A stretch of 64,000 nt of DNA, taken from contig FJOG01000001.1 of assembly GCA_900073065.1 (NCBI GenBank), forward strand, positions 1,706,439 through 1,770,438. Reading direction: 5' to 3'. The translations under genes and the position numbers were made by a program. Positions 10,550 through 22,476 of the stretch are shown here, one piece after another. The notes beneath the pieces are model-generated. The model saw nothing but the letters and a program-made list of their open reading frames with translations. It was not told the origin of the DNA and made no database searches. The stretch's first letter is position 1, and the number at the start of each line of letters is the position of its first letter. The stretch is from Phialocephala subalpina (taxonomy: Eukaryota; Ascomycota; Leotiomycetes; Helotiales; Mollisiaceae).

Positions 10550-12510
10550 CTAAGGCCTTCGACGCCGAAGAAAAAATTCCTTAAGTCCACCACGAGGCGG
10601 CGCTAGTTCCTGTTCTTCGACTTCCTGTAATTCCGCTTCAGCTCTATGTCGACGAATTTCGCGGACAAGGTCATAAAATGCCTTTTCGACGTTGATTCTC
10701 CTCTCTGCAGATGCTTCCAGAAAGGGGCATCCAAACGATCGTGCCAATGCTTCACCCTCCTCCTTCGATATTTGTCGATCCTTCTCTCTATCACAGTGAT
10801 GTCCAACCACGATCATAGGAAAGTAATCCTCGTCCTTAACACGGAGTACCTGCTGTTGGAAGACCAAAAGTTCATCGAAAGAGGTCCGCGATGTGATGCT
10901 GTACATCAACATAAACCCTTCGCCTGTTTTCATGTATTGTTCTCGCATAGAGGAGTACTCTTCTTGCCCAGCTGTATCCAGGATATCTAAAATGACCGCC
11001 TCTTCGTCGATCACGCACTATTTTCTATAAGAATCATCGAGGGTTGGATCATAATCCGAGCCCCATGGATCAAGGAAGTGAGATTGTGTCATCTACATTT
11101 CTGGTGAGTTTGGTTCAACTTCACTGACAGGTTGAGAAAACTTACCCTTAGGACAAAACGGGACTTATCCACCCCGCCTGCTCCCATTACTACAAGCGCA
11201 AACTCTACCAACCATCTTCTAGAACCTGTGTTCGTGTCTCTAACTGGTCCACTTTCATCTGCTCGACTACTTGTCACAGAAGTCTTGGGATTATTGGAAG
11301 TGGCAATCTGCTTTGGCTTCTGAAATTTTGGTTCGGCTCGAGGTTGAGAAGTCGATGCAACATCAGAATCCAAAGAAGGGGACGATGACTGCTTGGACTC
11401 AGAAACTTCATCGAGCGAGTCATTACTCTCGTTCGATGGAAGAACCTGCGGAGAATTTGGCGGAGGCTTGTATTCAAGGTTGGGCGTATAGGGTTTCGGT
11501 TGAAAGATAGTCGCGCGGCCTTCTTTCTTTCCGCTCATCGGAAAAAGGAGTAAAGCTGGCCGACTAGTAGACTCAACTCAGCTAGAAACGACGGTGTCCT
11601 GCTGTTGGTTCGTTGCTGCAAGAGGCCAATCTGCAGACTCATTTGCCGGTGCTAGAACGGGAGGTAAGTAGGTGACGCTATTTCTCACCGATGCACTAGC
11701 CAAGACTCGTGTGTATATCCTCGACTTGACAACCTCGTTATCGAAATCAAAGATCGTTGTTGAGACAGTGTCCTCCAGGAGCTGGTCAAGAGATTGGATT
11801 TCAACGTCCAGTCCTGTTTCAATACTACCGTTGGAATCTAGCTCTCTAATGTAGTTCATGACTAGATCCCGATGTCTAGCCATTACCTCAGAAGAGCAAC
11901 CTTCAGCAATGAGCTCTTGTCTAAACTCTTTCCAGAAGTCCTTGTCATCATTCTCATACGTCGTCAAGATAGAACTTTCCCGATTTCCAACAGCGAGTGC
12001 TGTGGAGGTCGTCAGGTCGATTGACTGCTGCAGTTCCTGCAGGCACCCATCTGCCTCGCCATCTCTCTCTCCACCCTTCCCTGAGACCCCAGTGCTACCA
12101 AATGCAGAAAAAGAGCCAGAGATGCAGTCTGACTCGAAAGTTGACTTCTGATCAGGCTCAAATCTTGCATCTCGCTATTACCGAATGTCACACGCTGTCA
12201 TAACTTCGAGGCACTCCTCTTGTCCCCGCTGAGAGCATCGTATTTCTCCAGAATCCCATTTAGAATCTTAAGCGTTTCTCCGCACCCATTAACAACGTGG
12301 CCGAGTTCTTGCTTCTCATTGTCTGAAAGCTGGAGGAGGATTGACGAAGATTTTCTACTTCGTGCTGTAGCCTGCTTAGGACTATGTGCAGACGGTAGCC
12401 TCACGGGTGAGCTCATCATATTGTCCACATGCTTGGCGTGTGTTTTGGACAGCTTTCAATGCTAGGGTAGTGACTGTGATGATGTCTCCGACGCCGTATC
12501 CGAAAGACAT
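10550..12510 (-). pseudogene. Decayed fusion of a fungal STAND-type N-terminal domain with a Ras GTPase domain
   Basis: From ATG at 12510 the minus strand reads MSFGYGVGDIITVTTLALKA, then QNTRQACGQYDELTREA. That is the opening of a fungal N-terminal domain found on NLR-like (STAND) and related proteins. The frame then breaks near 12385, a TGA at 12200-12198 stands where the family has Trp, and the frame breaks again near 12060 before resuming as TTYENDDKDFWKEFRQELI. After a Ser/Pro-rich linker (11538-11200) comes a Ras domain with one intron (11145-11093). The P-loop is GAGGVDKS instead of GGGGVGKS, an in-frame TAG at 11020-11018 replaces the Gln after [13 protein letters not shown] is intact, NKCD has become HHCD, and no CAAX box is present. 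These changes rule out a working GTPase. Family memory, not a search, identifies both halves. Confidence 0.82.
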
Positions 12511-12689
12511 TCTGGTCTGGTATCTGGAGGTAAGGTGTGAGGAGAGATGAAAGCCTGCGAGCCTCGTGGGTGCGGCTGCAACCGAAACTGGTGATTGAGC
12601 CTGCGCCTCGCCTAATCCGGAAGGCCACAGAAACTTCCTCCACCAACACTCACATAAATAATTTCTGGAGTCTGGATCTCGATCTCACC

Positions 12690-12845
12690 ATACAAGATTT
12701 GTTCCTTGAGGAACTGGTTCGTTCACTGCCTTTCATGTCGGCCGACACGAAGGAGTTCTAATGTCGAAGCCCTTTTTCTTCGTCGATGCTGATGTAGACT
12801 GCCGGACATGGCTGTGGCTGTGAGTGTGGCCGTGAGTGTGGCCGG
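12690..12845. repeat. Duplicated block, copy B
   Basis: Homologous to 9570-9765, same orientation. It lies about 180 bp upstream of the start codon of the Ras-fusion pseudogene, so it is part of that gene's old 5' flank. Copy B carries an extra internal repeat (GTGAGTGTGGCC twice). Confidence 0.75.
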
Positions 12846-13151
12846 AGGAGTGCAGACCAAAATCAGTGTATATACACAAGTTGGAGTGAAGAGAGGCGAA
12901 TGTGACTGCATATTATGCAATTTGATGAGCCCCTATGGTTGACGCTGTCATGGAAATGGAAAGGAACTCGAAACTTTTGGTTACAAATAGAGTGCACCAG
13001 GATGAATTTCGAGCTGTTGAGTGGAATGGATACAGTTCCTGTTGATATTGGAGCTTCAATCCAAGAAAGTCCAAGGTGTCATCCTGTAAGCTGCTAAGTC
13101 GATAGAGGCGAGGAATATGGTACGTATCTCGAAGCATTGAAATGTACATCC

Positions 13152-13836
13152 TCATCGTTTTCTCTGCTCGACAAAAGCTTTCAGTTCCGTAGCACATTTT
13201 TGCTGGCTTTCGGATAAGTCTTCCCGAGCAGTGAGAAGTAGGTAGTAAGCTCCAATTCCCTCCAGCGTCTGCCAAGTTCTGTACTCGCAGAACCCGGGTT
13301 TGCCTTCGATTGGTACGACTTCCTGGACTCGTTCAGAAAAGAGTAGCCACTTTGGGTAAGTGGTACTCATGTCGGCAACCCTTCTGCTCTCGTGGTCCAA
13401 CATAGTCAGCCTGACTGGAACGACACGTTCTGGGAAATCAACGATATTGAGCTGCCCTGGACGTTAGCAGTCGAGATCTTTGACATGTAGGAGCTGGAGC
13501 CATTGAATCATATATCTGTAGAAAACCTACTTTGAAGCTTCCTGTGCTGCCCACGTGAGGGACGCCATTCTCGTCGACATCATTCCATTTATAATTAGAA
13601 TATGGCGACCAATCCGAGTAACCATTGTAGTTCTTGATAACAGCAAAGACTTCGTCGACGTTTCCTTTGACCTGGGTAGAAGCAAAAGCTGTCAAAACCC
13701 CACTTCCTCGAGGAATATTCGGCGTTGCAATTATCTGGTGTTCATCGACAGAACTTTGGACAATGACAATCAAGAATAGCAGAGAAATTATTACAAAAGC
13801 TATCGCAGCGCTCACATAAACGGTTCGGGTAGTCAT
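13152..13836 (-). CDS. Membrane-anchored SRPBCC (START-like) domain protein
   Basis: Two exons, 13836-13531 and 13451-13152, joined in phase 0, give 201 residues. Residues 5-27 form a hydrophobic signal-anchor. The rest reads as an SRPBCC or polyketide-cyclase-like fold: STQVKGNVDEVFAVIKNYNG, a helix-grip start, then YSDWSPYSNYKW, and after the intron PKWLLFSERVQEV and CEYRTWQT. Proteins of this fold bind hydrophobic ligands; the ligand here is unknown. The intron uses GTAGGT and a GGGCAG acceptor. The alternative acceptor four bases upstream breaks the frame. The first exon joins the second directly at LNIVDFPERVVPVRLT; fungal relatives often have more residues at this point, so the splice could be slightly off. 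Confidence 0.75.
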
Positions 13837-14224
13837 TGTGAAAATATTTGAATATTCAGTTGTAACATTTGTGTGTTGAAGCTCTGCAAGTAGCTAGTGC
13901 TTCGATGACATCGGACGGATAGCTCGCCCACCTTCCTCTTTTAGTACAAGCCCCCTGGAAGTAAGCTAACAACGCCGCTAGTGGGATTTCGGGGTCGACC
14001 TCAAATGAGAGCCCCATCCACATCCGCGACTCGTTGTCCTTTGCTTGCAGACCCTACCTTCCTACGACAATATCGTTCGTCTTGAGGGATATTTCGCGCC
14101 ATCTTGAAATCCGCCAGCTCTTTTGAATTACAAGATCCACTTGTGCAGCATCTGGCAAGCTCCAGCCTCATCCCACAATCACAGATAAGAAGTCGACTGG
14201 GACGCCGAACGCAGACTTTTCGCA
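13837..14224. promoter_or_regulatory. Divergent promoter region between the SRPBCC gene and SHR3
   Basis: A 388-bp gap separates two start codons on opposite strands, so it must hold both promoters. No specific motif was recognised. Confidence 0.6.
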
Positions 14225-14942
14225 ATGGATCCAGGAAAAGTTTCAATCTTCAAGACCTATGACAAACCCAGAGGACAAGGAGGATCAGGATCATTTGCAA
14301 CATTCATGATCATTGGCCGTAAGTGCGCTCTCATCTGATTTCATCCTCAAAACTGACAATTTCAAAGCAACATGTTTCTTCCTAGGCATGCTCTTTTCCG
14401 CCTTCCCATACGACTATCCACTGCTCTGGACATCTGAACCTACTCCTACTGCCTACTACGACCAATTCGAAGCTCACCTGCGATTCCTCCACGCTTCTCC
14501 TCCTATCATCCCCCGAATCCTACACATCGCAATCTCAATCGGCTTCATCGGCTTCTTCACCAAGCTCTTCAAGCCATCTGAAGCCAATCTCTTGTTCGAT
14601 GGCGCATCCCTCCTTCTCTACGTCGTCGGTGTCGTAGTCTACATTACCAACATTGTCAAAGGTCTTCGAATCGTAACTTCCGGTGTCTACGGACAACAAG
14701 AAAGCGATTCCGAGTTAGCAATCGGACGCGAAGATAGCTTGAGGGTATTGGCTGCTAGTAATACCATTTTAGCTCTCGTACTTGTAGGCGTCTTAGTTCT
14801 GCAAGCTGGACAATGGTACGCAGAGCGGAAGGAGTCGGATGAGATTGCGAAGTTCGAGAAAGAGGAGAAGGAGAAGACTGGTGGGAAGGGTCAGACGAAG
14901 GGTGGACATGTTACGAGATCCAGCTCGAAGAAGAAGCAGTGA
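14225..14942 (+). CDS. SHR3: ER packaging chaperone for amino-acid permeases (Shr3 family)
   Basis: Exons 14225-14318 and 14368-14942 give 222 residues. Shr3 sits in the ER membrane and keeps amino-acid permeases folded for COPII export. Family marks are CFFLGMLFSAFPYDYPLLWT, HASPPIIPRILHIAI, LFKPSEANLLFDG, YITNIVKGLRIVTSGVYG and EDSLRVLAASNTILALVLVG. Four membrane spans are visible, and a charged Lys/Glu tail ends in SSSKKKQ, a cytosolic dilysine-like tail that fits ER retention. The start gives about 20 residues before the GSFATFMIIG segment, somewhat longer than usual. The intron is 49 bp with a GTAAGT donor. Confidence 0.93.
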
Positions 14943-15750
14943 AGGGAAGGGGGAATCTTGCATATGGCGTTGGATTGTACATGTTTATTCTGTGTATCTT
15001 ACTTTGTCATTTGTTTGAATCTGCGTGCAATGCAAAAGCCGGATACCCCGGGCGATGATCTGCGGATGTTCGTCTCAGCTCCAGATAATGCCAATTTTCA
15101 CAAGGTCTCAAATTGTTACAAGCATTCTGAAGTGAAACTTGCTTTCTATCGTCGGTTGATGGAAACTGACCTCCAATGATTCCAGAATGTGGAAGCTAGG
15201 TCAGAGAACATGATGCGGGCCACAGTAGAATATTTGAGTTAGCAAGCCGAACTTTCGATATGATCATCAAGGCCTCATTGAATCTGACCTTTATCTTGAT
15301 CGTAAATTCTGTGTTGGATTTGAATAATCCCGCCCCTAAGTTTTTCAACCCAGTCAGGGTCATTGGCTTTCTCTGGATCTTCCACAAAAGGCTAATACAG
15401 TTACCAACTTTGCTGTTAGAGTAGTCTCTTCTATCGTTCGTTTCAGGCACAGGTATATAAAGATATCCAGTAATACCATTCATTTGTAGCATCGTCAAGC
15501 CACCATTCATCAATTACTGATTATATTTACATGAATCGTGACTTCCAGGCCATACCAATTCAATCCATCCATTCATAGACAGACTCACAAGTCATCTGGT
15601 CATCTCATCTCATCCATCCTGCCACCCTATTGTAAAACATTAAGAAAAAGAAAAAGACTGGTATCATCGCTGTGCTTAGAAGGATCAACCGCGCAATGCC
15701 CAAGGTTGTAATCAAGGAAAAAGAATTGTGTATCCTGTAATGAAGTGCTC
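14943..15750. other. Convergent intergenic region
   Basis: This holds the 3' ends of SHR3 (plus) and the CLIP-170/Bik1 gene (minus). It contains short frames with no supported product. The stretch from 15190 to 15660 is AT-rich and fits 3' UTR sequence. Confidence 0.6.
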
Positions 15751-18329
15751 CTAAAATGCATCTTCGAATGGACAATCGATACTATCGTGTCCCTCCCTTT
15801 CGCATACTCCACACCACTTGTCCATGTTGACTACTCCGCTCTCCTTTCCGGCGACTGGTCCTGACTCCATTGGGTTGGGGATGATTCTAACGGGCACTGG
15901 TGGGGATGGAAGAGACTTTTCGGGAGCCTTGTGCTTTATTGGCGAGAGAGGAGCGGGTGTATAATCATCGTGGGACGGCTTTGGTGACAAGCCTGCCTTG
16001 ACGACATCTTTGCCTGTCCTTAAATGATTGGCTTCCTTCGGAGCGCCTCCGTTCGGAGTAAACATGTTCGTGCAAGTCAAGATATCGTGACCAGCAGTCT
16101 CGCAAAGCTCACAGAAGCTTTCCGCGGCCGAAGAGTAAGTGTCGCTTTCTGGCATAGTTTCCAAGGTGTTACCCCTTCTGTGGTTCTCTGGCGAAGCACG
16201 ATGCTCCCGATCACGCCAGCTGACAATAGTACCCTTCGAGTCTCGAACAGAGGATCGTTCTTGGGTCACAGTACCGGTACTCATGGCGCTGGCACGGTTG
16301 GGTGCAACGTGAACACTACCTCTCCGCAACCTCTCAACTTCGCGCTCAAGTTCGTCTTCTCGGTTGACTTTGGATTCGACGACAGCTCGAAGCTCAGCGA
16401 CCTCTCTTTCGAGCTTCTCTCTGGCAATACGGTCTTCTATGGTATCGAGGCCGTTGCTTGGCTTTCGTCGGGAAAAGCTGCCTCGTCGTTGAGTGGGTGT
16501 CTTCTGTTGGTCTCCTGGGCTTCCCGTATCTGGCACCGCGTCTCGACTCAAGGAATGAATGATAGCTTTCAGACCCCTGATCTCATCGTCACGTTGTTCC
16601 ACTTCCTTGGACAAGGATCCAGCATCACCATTGGTACCGTTTCCGTTCATAGCAGCGGCAGCTTTCTCTCGTTCGCGGCGTAATTCGGATCTGGTCCTCT
16701 CAACTTCTCCACGCAGAAATTCGACCTCCCCGCGAGCCTCAGCTTCCCCTCGTCTGGCATCCTCGAGACCTTCCTCCAGCTCCTGCACTAGTTCCTCTAG
16801 CTGCTTGAGTTGTCTTGCAACGCTGTCGACATCCTCACCACGCTCCTGCAACTCCCGAACTTCTTGTAGTAGATCCTCTACCCGCTTTTCGTAGACGCGT
16901 TCTGTTTCCGTACTGGCCAGTTCCAAAGTATCGATCGTGCTCCTGAAGTCGGCTCGGTGTGCATCGAACTCGGCTGTTAACATAGCAATCTTCTCATTCT
17001 TCTCTCGGAGTACAGCTCGTAACTGCGAAGCATCCTTATCCTCCATACTCCCTCTATTATGTCTGCTACCCACATCTGCTTTCCCCATTAATGTCTGCAC
17101 TTCAACCAGACTATTTTCCATCTCCGCCAAACTCGAAGCTTGCTCTTTAAGCTGCCTGTCGCGTTCCTCCAATTGTCCCCGTAGCCGATCAACCTCATCA
17201 TCGTTCGCTCGAGAAGTGGCTCGGGATGCCGGGCGCATTTTTGTATTAAAAGATGACACTGAGCCCATGCTTCCATTAGTGGTAGTCCGCGCGACTCCTA
17301 CCGGTGTAGTCTCATCATCACTGTAATTCATAGGAGCCTGTCCCAGGGCAGATGCGCTTCGGGGCCCAACACTTGCTTTCATGCCATTTTTGGGCGTGTA
17401 TCCAACCTTTTTTGGGTCCCTGGAATCTTGTGTGCCTCTAACGCTCTGCCCAAACTTTCCCGGTGCAGGACTGCCATATCTCGCAGGTGTTTTGGTCGAG
17501 GGTTGCGGTGTCCCGATGGACGGCCTTGCCCCAAGCTGTGTCCTTCGAACAGGCGATTCTGGTCGTGGTAGCGACGGTCTGGACTTCTTGAATTGAGGGC
17601 TCGGAGCCCTGCCCGGTCCAACAGACTGACTGAACTTTGGGAGTGAGGGTGTTGGCGGTGTAAACGCGCTGTGGCCCTGGCCTGCAACCTTAAAATTGCC
17701 ACCTAACGACGGCGTCGTGGGTGTGAGAGGGAATGATCCTTCTGCTGATGAGGGAGAGCCGCGCCTTGTAGCTCTGTTGATCGGCAGAAATATTCCAGCT
17801 CCGTGTATTGATGTCGTGAAGTATGAGACCCTGGTTGTCTCGTCAGTACCATGGTAAGGGGCAATACCGTTTGCATGTCTTACCCATCAACATCGCCATT
17901 GTTTTTCCCTCGAGCAGCATATTCTTCGCTCAGTTCCACGCCGGCGAACGTACCCTTCTTCCCTTGTACGCTTCCTATGAACTTCACGGTTCCGTGCATG
18001 TTACCAGGTACGTCAACCAAGTCTCCCACCTCAAGGTCATCCCCATCTGCGCCGCGTGAGGGAGTGAAAGGCGGCATCTTTCGTGAAGTAGGTGAATCCT
18101 CGTCCAGCACCGTTAGACCGTATCCTGCGCTGGCATCGGGGATTGTCGCGAGGTGCCCAACCGTGAGTGCACTCAATGACGATTTGCGAGCGAGCACGTT
18201 GGTTCTGAGCGCGGCCTGTTGCAAATAAGAAGCACCGAGATTAGGACTAGACGCTGTATTGATACCGTTTAATATTGAAGGCCGAGGTCGTGCAAGGGAT
18301 CGTCGAGGTGTAAAGGTGTTCGACGACAT
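15751..18329 (-). CDS. BIK1: CLIP-170/Bik1-family microtubule plus-end protein
   Basis: Exons 18329-17884 and 17830-15751 give 841 residues. A CAP-Gly domain spans about 98-170: VGDLVDVPGNMHGTVKFIG, GKKGTFAGVELSEEYAARGK, then YFTTSIHGAGIFLPI across the intron. It binds the C-terminal EEY/F tails of alpha-tubulin and EB1. A Ser/Pro basic linker (170-340) is followed by a long coiled coil (about 345-660). Two CCHC-like knuckles close the protein, CELCETAGHDILTC (722-735) and CGVCEREGHDSIDC (822-835), the hallmark of CLIP-170 and Bik1 tails that recruit dynein or dynactin partners. The start at 18329 gives MSSNTFTPRR; an in-frame Met lies upstream at 18455 but is less likely. The intron splits a Gly codon. 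Confidence 0.9.
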
Positions 18330-20350
18330 TGAGCAATGTTGTTTATTATCACTGGTGTTATTTCCTTCTGGGGGTCGTTTAGAGGGCCACCGCGCGACTG
18401 GCCAATAACTCGTCGCGAAATGTTCGACCTGCTGTCGACCATTGATTTTCCGCAAATCGATAGTTGAAAGAACGACAATCTCTTGCGGCCGAATTATAAT
18501 TGCTGGGAATCAGAGATGATGCGAGAAGGTGCAGTAGTCGAAGTTAATTATTCGAAGTAATTTGGCTGCGCTTTATTCTCACTGTTCCGCTGCAGCTGCC
18601 ACCCCCTTGCAGACCGCTGAAGGCTTGTAGGCTTGTTGAAGTGTCAGAAGGCAGCGAGCGAATCGGAAGAAAGGTGGAGATGGTTCGCGATGAGGAGGGA
18701 ACTGGTGAGAACTGGTGGAAGAACTTCAAGTCAACTTGTTTCAAATGGCGCAGATTCTGAGAAGAGAAGGAAAGACCGTCAGCTGTCTACGAATTCACGT
18801 CTCCCTCTGGACTTTTATTTGGCAAGAGCATCGCCTCCTAATGTCCGGCAGTCAGGAGAACTCTGCTCCTTTTCCCCACGTTAGCCCACCCTCATCCTTC
18901 CCCTATTCTGAATATCTGACCTCATCTCTGCCCTAGTTCTCTGCCACAACGGCTCCCGTCCAAACTAGAGATGTGCGCCGCTTTGCAGCACCTCCAAGTG
19001 ATCCATGCAGCATCTAAAAACGTACGCCACCATCTGAGGCGACTCCAAGACCCGATGGAAACTCAAAAAGTTCGGGTCTTCACCTATATCGGTTTCGAAT
19101 TTTCAACAAACTTTTCACAGCCGATATTTTTCAATAGCATAATGGGCCTTCACGGACCTCTCTGTCAGCATCAGTTGAGGGAATGGATATCACCGTGCTC
19201 GGTTTCTCGAGCTGCCCTTCAATGGCCTGGATAAACTCTCAGAGGGTGAACCCTGTCCGAAATGCAGGTACTCCCGCCCACGCCCAAGGATTTGGAGCCG
19301 CTTCGCCATCTTGTCCTCAATGTCTGTTCTCATTTCTCTACTCAAGCTTTGAATCAAGTTAGTTTGATTTTTGTAAGGGACTCAGACCTCTCGCCTGAGG
19401 GTCTTTGAGTTCGATACGAGCTGGGAATTGAATCATTCCTCAGTCCGGATCAGCTCAGGGATCATGCTTCGAAGTTGCGAGGACATCAGACCAGCGTCAA
19501 TCACATTATATCAGCTTCCGATGCAATGAGAGGTACTTGTCCGTCAATACTTGAATCTTCCTTTTTCTGAGTTTGAGAGTAAAGCTCGATTTTGTTACCT
19601 GCCTTGCTTCAAGTCACGAATACTGTTCCTCTGCCCGAGTTTGGGATGAGATCTCGACATTCAAGCAAACTTATGAGTGATTGAGACCATGTGGTAATGG
19701 CTTGAATGTGGAGAACTTCTGCCAGAGCAGTATAAGTCACTTCTCAAACTTATGTGCAATGTCCCAGCCAGCACTGTACATTTGAACCAAGATATAATTG
19801 TGGAAGGAACCTCTGAGCAGTTCTAACTTGCCTAATTCTGATTGCTTCAGCACAATCCTTCTCCCCAAGTTGATGTTGAAGTCAAATTTGATGACGAGTC
19901 AATAATCGAATATGATTGCCATGTTCAAAGGGTACTCCATTTGAATTCAAGATCGAGGGGAGGACTACCCCACCAAGACAATTATTCCGATCGATCGTTT
20001 ATCTCGAGAAAGGTACTTGAACACAAGTAAGCCATGGCTTTTAGAACAAGCCTACTATCCATGATCTAAGGCATTCTTCTGTGTGAGATCGATCAAATTT
20101 GAGAAGTGACGAGGCTTTCAGACAACGACATGAGGGAACAACCACCAGAGCCCTTTCAAGGATATGTAGATGAGAACCTCACGATCCCTAAGTGACAAAG
20201 AAACCAACAAGATCACGAAACCCAAATGATTCCGTCCTAGGCTTCGAGCAGCATTTATATCCCCTCACAAGATCACAATCACATGACCTATTCCAAAACA
20301 GCCTAGCCCTCCCCACTAAAGGAAATCTCAGGTACATCTTCGCGATACCG
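18330..20350. other. Intergenic, possible degenerate coding relic
   Basis: The first few hundred bases are the 5' flank of the CLIP-170 gene. From about 18960 to 20190 no open frame exceeds 90 codons, but pieces read like protein in shifting frames (for example LPEQYKSLLKLMCNVPASTV near 19720-19780, followed by stops). This may be an old, unidentified gene relic. Confidence 0.45.
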
Positions 20351-20604
20351 TCAAAATTTCTTCCTCTTCTTCTTCTTTTTCTCTTCGTGCGGCGGAAAGA
20401 CCACCGTGTTGCTCAAACATCCACAGACCTTTCGAGGACTGTTCAATGGTGGAGTCAAACTATTTTCGAGCGTCAGTCTTTCCACAGAGCGAACCCAATT
20501 GCAATACACCTCTTCGTCCGATGCGCCAAATCGAGTACGCACCTGCGATTTGTCTTAACGGGCTCGTAGGTTGCCGGGTTTGGTGCTGGGCTAGAGGGGA
20601 ACAT
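20351..20604 (-). CDS. Small predicted protein, 56 residues
   Basis: Exons 20604-20543 and 20459-20351 join in frame over an 83-bp intron (GTGCGT donor, AATAG acceptor). The product starts MFPSSPAPNPATYEPVKTNR, has a middle with NSPRKVCGCLSNTVVFPP, and ends in a strongly basic tail of Lys and Arg (EEKKKKKRKKF). No family was recognised. The clean splice, Pro-rich start and basic end make it worth keeping, but with so few codons it could be chance. It lies between the TXL1 and CLIP-170 genes on the same strand. Confidence 0.35.
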
Positions 20605-20956
20605 ATATCTTGAGGGGATATGGGATATTGAAGGCAGAGAGGAGGCAGGGCGAGAGGAGCTGCCGTGCTAGGCGGTGGAAGTGGGAAACCCTGCGAAAAT
20701 ATTTTACCGCGGAATATTTCATGTGAGGAATCCTTACCACAATATTGGTGTACTTTCTTCATCTGGCTATGAAATATGCAGAAGGTTCTTCACTCCATAT
20801 CACTGTTGGTAGAACGTTTCGAATGAAAAACTATGCAGTTCTGATTTTCCTGACCATGATAAAATATCATCTCTGTGAACGCCAGCCAATGTAACCCTGC
20901 CTCATGCACTCCATAATGCTCATCACTCGTCGTCTTTCGTTATTAATCTCCAACGT

Positions 20957-22476
20957 CTAATGTCCATGACCGTCATCAACCTTCTCCAGCTTCCCCATTT
21001 CTCTCTTCTCTCCAGTCTCGCCAATAATTCTGACCCGGTCGATACGGACTTTCTCTCCTTCTCCATCACCATCCACAATGAAGAGAACCAAACTCATAAC
21101 GTTCTGGAACTTCACGAAGCGTAATGAAATGGTCGCAGTGCCGGTCTCATCCCAGTCCTTCTCGGAGAGTGTGATTGACTGCGTAGCGGGTATATCCTCT
21201 GCCTCTTCGAAACCAAGTATATGTGCCCTGTTGGGATAGATTTGGATGGTCTTTGGTCGCATAGGAACCTCGTCGTCGTCGCCAGCTTTGGGTGGTAGAG
21301 AGGTGATCTGCGAATGTCAGTAACTATGTCCAGAAGATATTGACAGGAGAATGTACCTGAAGAGTATGGACTTTGAGAGTAGACTGGAAAGGCATGAACA
21401 GCATCAACTGCTCATCCGTATCACTCTCTACCCAATCCTTTCCCTTGGACTCTGCAGCCTTGCCTCCGCTCAATCCCGTTGGTTTGGCACCATCAATGAG
21501 GACACGAACAGAGCCAAACTCGCTGTCTGAATTCAGCAGCTCCAGACCCTTGACATCAACCTCGCCCGTAACATCGGTGTACCCTCTTGGCAGATCACCT
21601 TTGCGCCAGCCGCTCCCACTGCCGGATGCTCCAAACCCCGAAGAACTTGCTCCTCCCTCTGCCTCTGCCGCGAGCTTCTTGATGACTGCTTGCAGTTTTC
21701 GTGGATCCGCGCCCTGGTAAGAAGAGGTCAGAGCCGGTTTTGCAGACCAATGCCGGTCAAAAACTTACTTGGATTTTTTCTTCTACCTTTCCTGCCTTAA
21801 ATATCATGAACGTGGGCATGCTGATAGGCGTGTTAGCAGATTCCCATATAAACGAGTCCGTAAGTTTGGGACAATGGGGGGCGCCGTACGCGGTGATACC
21901 ATACTTCGCAGCGATCTCCTTCTGATTATCGACGTTGACCTTTACCTATTACCGACATATTCGAGTTAGCATATCTCTGTCAGACAAACCGAACTCCTGG
22001 AGGTCACGCAGGAGAAATTGTACCTCGGGAGAAGTCGACTTACAAAGGTAATTTGGTTTTGACGCGACAGCTGGGCAGAAAGCTGCTCGTAGATAGGAGC
22101 GATGGCCTTGCATGGTCCACCTGTTAATCAAGATCTCGCAGTCAGTTTTACCGTTTTTGTAGGGTTTGGGGGTGCAGGTGCAGGCTCGAGAGTGCGTTTA
22201 GAGCATAGCTAGAGTGCATCCGGAGCAACGACTCCTTAGACAGCACGAAAGGATATAATTCTCCGAGAAATGGACACTTACACCAATCTGCATAAACTTT
22301 TGAGGGTCAGCGAAGGCTCAAAAGCGCGTTGTATACTTCCTCGATCAAACGGCAGGCATTTGTAAGAAGAGTGGCGGGGTAGGAGGGGGAAGCTCACAGT
22401 CTGTAACAACTATTCTTGAAGACTTCAAGAGTCCTTCGAATTCCTCGGAGGAGCTGATGTTAATTGTCTTCGACAT
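20957..22476 (-). CDS. TXL1: Thioredoxin-PITH protein (TXNL1/Txl1)
   Basis: Six exons, 22476-22398, 22296-22282, 22120-22044, 21945-21769, 21713-21357 and 21307-20957, encode 351 residues. Residues 1-105 form a thioredoxin domain with active site W31-C-G-P-C-K36 and a cis-Pro in SMPTFMIFKAGK. The rest is a PITH domain, the module that docks thioredoxin-like proteins to the 26S proteasome, with LLNSDSEFGSVRVLIDG, VKFQNVMSLVLFIVDG and a final acidic/basic tail. The role is redox activity on proteasome-linked substrates. Exon 2 is only 15 nt and codes for most of FYADW; the intron after it splits the first catalytic Cys codon. All introns are in phase and have good sites. Confidence 0.93.

Noticed and set aside
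16024..17326. Plus-strand frames of 219, 111 and 129 codons
   Set aside because: They are antisense shadows of the CLIP-170/Bik1 coiled-coil exon.
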